Part shown: positions 60,101-64,000 of the stretch, one piece after another
Position numbering within the stretch: the stretch's first letter is position 1
Layout: each line of letters begins with the position of its first letter
Source of the DNA: Scylla paramamosain
Taxonomy: Eukaryota > Arthropoda > Malacostraca > Decapoda > Portunidae
Direction: 5' to 3'
Assembly: GCF_035594125.1 (NCBI RefSeq)
Contig: NC_087185.1
Span: 10,866,501-10,930,500 of the forward strand
Length of the DNA: 64,000 bases
Notes under the pieces: generated by a model
Told to the model about the DNA's origin: nothing
The model's input: the letters and a program-made list of their open reading frames with translations, nothing else
The model's database searches: none
Position numbers and translations under genes: made by a program

Positions 60101-62530
60101 TTGCTGAAAAACACTCAGAAGACAGGTTTCTGTTAAAGTCGTGTAATTTCCCCATATAGGTGGCTTTGCATGCACTTCAGGGTTTGGTACATAACTCCGG
60201 AAAAATCTAAAATTATTTACTGATAATTTTTTTTATCTAATTTCCCTGAATTTTCCCTGAATTTTGGCATCTCGGTACCTATAAAGATAAATAACAAAAA
60301 AAAAAAAAATTTATTTCTCTATAAAAATGTGTTATTTGTGGGTTTTAGCTTTTTGGTACTTAAGGAACTTAAAAACACTCATAATACACAATTTCAGTAA
60401 TGTCCTTTCGTTTCACAAACATAGGGTTCTTTGCATGTATTTAAGCGTTTTTATAGGTAACATGATCAAAAACACTGAAAATTCGTGTTTTTGGTAATGT
60501 TTTTTGTTTCTCCATAAAGGGTATTTTGCATGCATTTTACCGTTTTGGTATGTAAGGAGTTAAAAAACACTTAAAGGAAAGTTCTTGATAAAAGTTGGTT
60601 TTATTCCCATGTAATGTGATTGTTCTGCTTTTTAGTGCTTTGTTGCATATCACGCTCAAAAACACTGAAAAGACACTTTTCTGGTAATGTCATTTTTTTC
60701 CCACATCAAGCTAGTTTCGCATATAATTTGGAATTTTCGTAACTAAGAATGTGAAAAACACACAAAATACTGACATTTGGTAAGATAGTTCTGTTTCTCA
60801 TTTAAAAGTGTTATTCATAAGTTTCAGCATTTTGGAATGTAAGAAACTTCTCTATATACACGAGTTTTTGCGTTTTATGCCTTTTGGTTCTTGTGAAACT
60901 ATAAAATACTCATTATACACGTTTCTCGTAATGTCCTTTTGCTTCCCAATATAGAGTGCTTTCTATCCATTTTAGCGTTTTTTGTAGGTAACAATATCAA
61001 AAACACTCAAAATATACCTTTTTGGTAATGTTATTCTATTTCTTCATATTGGTTGGTTTGCATCCGTTTTAGCGTTTTTCTACGTAAAACACCGAAAAGA
61101 CACTTTTTTCAGTAATTTTGTTTGACTTCCATGTTATTTATCTTGTTGGTTTCTAACATAATGAAAAACACTCAGAAGACAGTTTTCTGGCAAAGACGTT
61201 TAATTTCCCCATATAGGTGGCTTTACATGCACTTTAGGGGTTTGAAACATAACAGTCAGAAAAAAAAAGCTAAATTAAAATTTTTTGATAATGTTCTTAT
61301 TTCACATAATTTCCTGAATTTTGCCCGAATTTTGGCATCTCGGTACCTGTGAAGATGAATAAGAAAGAAAAAAAATATCGTATCTTTTATTTATTTATTT
61401 TTTCTCAATAAAGAATGTTATTTGTGGCTTTTAGCTTAATGGTACTTAATGAACTTAAAAACACTCATAATACACGTTTCTTGTAATGTCCTTTCGTTTC
61501 CCAAAAATAGAGTTCTTTGCATGTATTTAAGCGGTTTTATTGGTAACAATAAACACTCAAAATACATGTTTTTGATAATGTTATTCTGCTTCAATATAAA
61601 TTGTGTTTTGCATGCGTGTTAGTGTTTTGGTATATAAGGCGCTCAAAAACACTTAAAGAGAAGTTCTTGGTAAAAATTGGTTTTATTCCAATGTAATGTG
61701 ATTGCCCTACTTTTTAGTGCTTTATTGCCTATCACGTTCAAAAACACTCAAAAGACATTTTTCTGGTAATGTAATTTTTTTTTCCCACAAAGCTGGTTTC
61801 GCATGCAATTTGGGGTTTTGGTAAATAGGAATGTGAAAAACACTCAAAATACACGCATTTAGTAAGGTTGTTCTGTTTCTCAATTAAGAGTGTTATTCAT
61901 GAGTTTCACCATTTTGGTATCTAGGAAACATCTCCATATATACACGAGTTTTTGCCTTTTTTGCCTTGTGGTTCTTTTGAACTATAAAACACTCATTATA
62001 CACTTTTCTTGCAATGTCCTTTTGTTTCCCAATATAGAGTGCCTTGCATCAATTTTCGCGTTTTTTGTAGGTAACAAGCTCAAAAACACTGAAAATATAC
62101 CTTTGGTAACGTTTTTCTTTTTCTTCATATTGGTTGTTTTTGCATCCGTTTTAGCGTTTTTCTACGTAAAAAACTGAGAAAACACTTTTCCAGCAATTTT
62201 GTTTTGGATTCCCATATAGAGTGAGTTTCTTATTATTTATCGTTTTGTAGCTTATGCTAGAAAAACACTCAAAAGACAGATTTCTGGTAAGGTCGTTTAA
62301 TTTCCTCATATAGGAGGCTTTGCATGCACTTTAGGGTTTGGTACGTAACAGTCCGGAAAAAAAAGGCTAAAAATAACTTTTTTGATAATATTCATTTATT
62401 ATATCATTGCCCTGAATTTTCCCAGAATTTTGGCATCTCGGTACGTATGAAGATGAATAACAAAACAAAAAAAAAATTTTATTTATTTTTATTTTTCTAA
62501 ATCAAGAGTGTTGTTTGTGGGTTTTAGCTT
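57000..62530 (+). repeat. Segmental duplication B, right copy, with one extra unit
   Basis: Counterpart of 42600-47050. Between the ACTTCTCTCTATACACGAG unit (about 59.8 kb) and the CTTTTGCTTCCC unit (about 60.9 kb) it has one additional ~1.05-kb unit with its own cassette near 60265. Confidence 0.7.
57107..57588 (-). repeat. Inverted module, full copy (~482 bp)
   Basis: Shared breakpoints, with flanking ~114-bp direct repeats at about 56990-57106 and 57589-57705. It includes an A run near 57367-57380. It reads as the reverse complement of the GAGAAG / GAGTTCC unit subtype, not of its host unit. Confidence 0.85.
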
Positions 62531-64000
62531 TTTTGTACTTAAGGAACTTAAAAACACTCATTATACACGTTTCTCGTAATGTCCTTTTGCTTCCCAGTAT
62601 AGAGTGCTTTTCATCAATTTTCGCGTTTTTGGTAGGTAAAAAGCTCAAAAACACCTTTTGGTAATGTTATTCTATTTCTTCATATTCGTTGGTTCGTTGG
62701 TTTCGTTGGTTTTTCTACGTAAAACACTGAAAAGACACGTTTTCAGTAATTTTGTTTTGGATTCACATATTGACTGACTTCCATATTGTTTATCGTTTTG
62801 GTGCCTAACATGCTGAAAAACACTGAAAAGACAGTTTTCTGGTAAAGTCCTTTAGTTTCCTCATATTGGTGGATTTGCATGCACTTTAGTACATAACAAT
62901 CCGAAAGAAAAGCTATAATTAAGTTTTTTGATAATATTCTTTTTTCCAGATAAGTTCTCTGAATTTTGGCATAATTTTGGCATCTTGGTAACTATGAAAA
63001 TCAATAAAAAAAAAGTTATTTTTTTTTATTTATTTATTTATTTTTTTCTCTATAAATACTGTTATTTTTGGGTTTTAATGTTTTGGTACTTAAGGAACTT
63101 AAAAACAGTCATAATACACGTTTCTCGTAATGTCCTTTCGTTTCCCAAAGATTCTTTGCATGTATTTAAGCGTTTTTATAGGTAACATAATCAAAAACAC
63201 TTAAAACACATGTTTTTTGTATTGTTTTTCTACTTCTCCATATAGGAGTGTTTTGCATGCGTTTTAGGGTTTTGATAAATGTAAGGTGCTCAAAAACACA
63301 TAATGGCAAGTTCTTGGTAAAAGTTGGTTTTATTCCCATGTAATGTGATTGCCCTGCTTTTTAGTACTTTATTGCCTTTCACGCTCAAAAACACACAAAA
63401 GATATTTTTCTGAAAATGTCAATTTTTTTACCACATAAAGCTGGTTTCGCATGCAATTTGGGTTTTTGGTGACTATGAATGTGAAAAGCACTCAAAATAC
63501 ACGCATTTAGTAAGGTTGTTCTTTTTCTCAATTAAGAGTGTTATTCATGAGTTTCAGCATTTTGGCATCTAGGAAACTTCTCCATATACATGAGTTTTTG
63601 CGTTTTTTGCCTTGTGGTTCTTTTGAACTATAAAACACTCATTATACACTTTTCTCGAAATGTCCCTTTGTTTCGCATCAATTTTCGCGTTTTTTTTTTA
63701 GGTAACAAGCTCAAAAACATTCAAAATATACGTTTTTGGTAATGTTTTCCTATTTCTTGATATTGGTTGGTTTGCATCCGTTTTAGCGTTTTTCTACGTA
63801 AAATACTGTGAAGACACGTTTTAGGTAATTTTGTTTTGGAATCCCATATAGAGTGAGTTCATTATTATTTATCGTTTTGGTGCCTAGCATGCTGAAAAAC
63901 ACTCAAAAGACAGATTTCTTGAAAAGTCATTTAAATTGGTCATATTGGAGGCTTTGCATGCACTTTAGGGTTTGGTACATAACAGTCCGAAAAAAAAAAG
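57589..64000 (+). repeat. HOR satellite array, block 9, continuing past the window
   Basis: Six units with cassettes near 58375, 59245 (deletion type), 60265, 61335 (AAGAAAG), 62425 and 62980. The last two are only about 555 bp apart because of an internal join near 62550. A CGTTGGTT microrepeat lies at about 62688-62712. The array is still in phase at 64000, so it extends beyond the window. Confidence 0.87.

Noticed and set aside
7691..64000. CRISPR-like regular spacing
   Set aside because: Repeat and intervening sequence are both parts of a 95-bp satellite; there are no unique spacers, no short identical repeats and no cas genes.
7691..64000. CENP-B-box-like motif that would mark a centromere
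   Set aside because: I did not find a convincing match in the unit consensus; a centromeric location remains possible but is unsupported by sequence alone.

Overview
The window is almost entirely satellite DNA from a eukaryotic nuclear genome, broken by one non-LTR retrotransposon. I see no cellular protein gene, tRNA or rRNA. The satellite is strongly AT-rich, and the many short open frames in it recur as related peptides in copy after copy, as expected from repeats. The retroelement's protein and UTR wording resembles a family I remember as very abundant in decapod crustaceans, especially swimming crabs. The host is therefore probably a decapod or another arthropod, but this rests on memory and was not checked.

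Layout. Positions 1-215 are the end of a higher-order repeat (HOR) unit in reverse orientation. Positions 216-7690 are a diverged monomeric domain of about 95-bp repeats that changes strand near 216, 3300 and 6705; two of these switches sit on small palindromes. From about 7691 to 64000 runs a forward HOR array of about 1.1-kb units. Each unit holds ten diverged 95-bp monomers, a roughly 100-bp cassette unrelated to the monomer that ends in poly(A)/(TTTA)n, and about 55 extra bases in one monomer. I count about 49 cassettes.

The array has a third level of order. Unit subtypes, defined by shared deletions, insertions and base differences, recur in partly conserved order. Six copies of an inverted block, five of them about 470-480 bp, share breakpoints, and full copies are flanked by direct repeats of about 114 bp. 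Multi-kb duplications are visible (about 13.95-23.5 kb with 31.2-36.8 kb; 42.6-47.05 kb with 57.0-62.5 kb; 49.8-50.6 kb with 62.5-63.4 kb). In the second pair one copy carries an extra unit, the classic result of unequal exchange.

The retroelement (about 17569-20862, + strand) has a 5' UTR, one EN-RT coding region and a poly(A) tail. The coding region is broken by two frameshifts and two nonsense codons. The duplicated array copy near 34.79 kb is its empty site. Comparison places the insertion after the duplication and shows no evident target-site duplication.

The most interesting content is structural: nested satellite organisation, inverted modules with fixed breakpoints, and palindromic strand switches. 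I found no new enzymatic or defence system.
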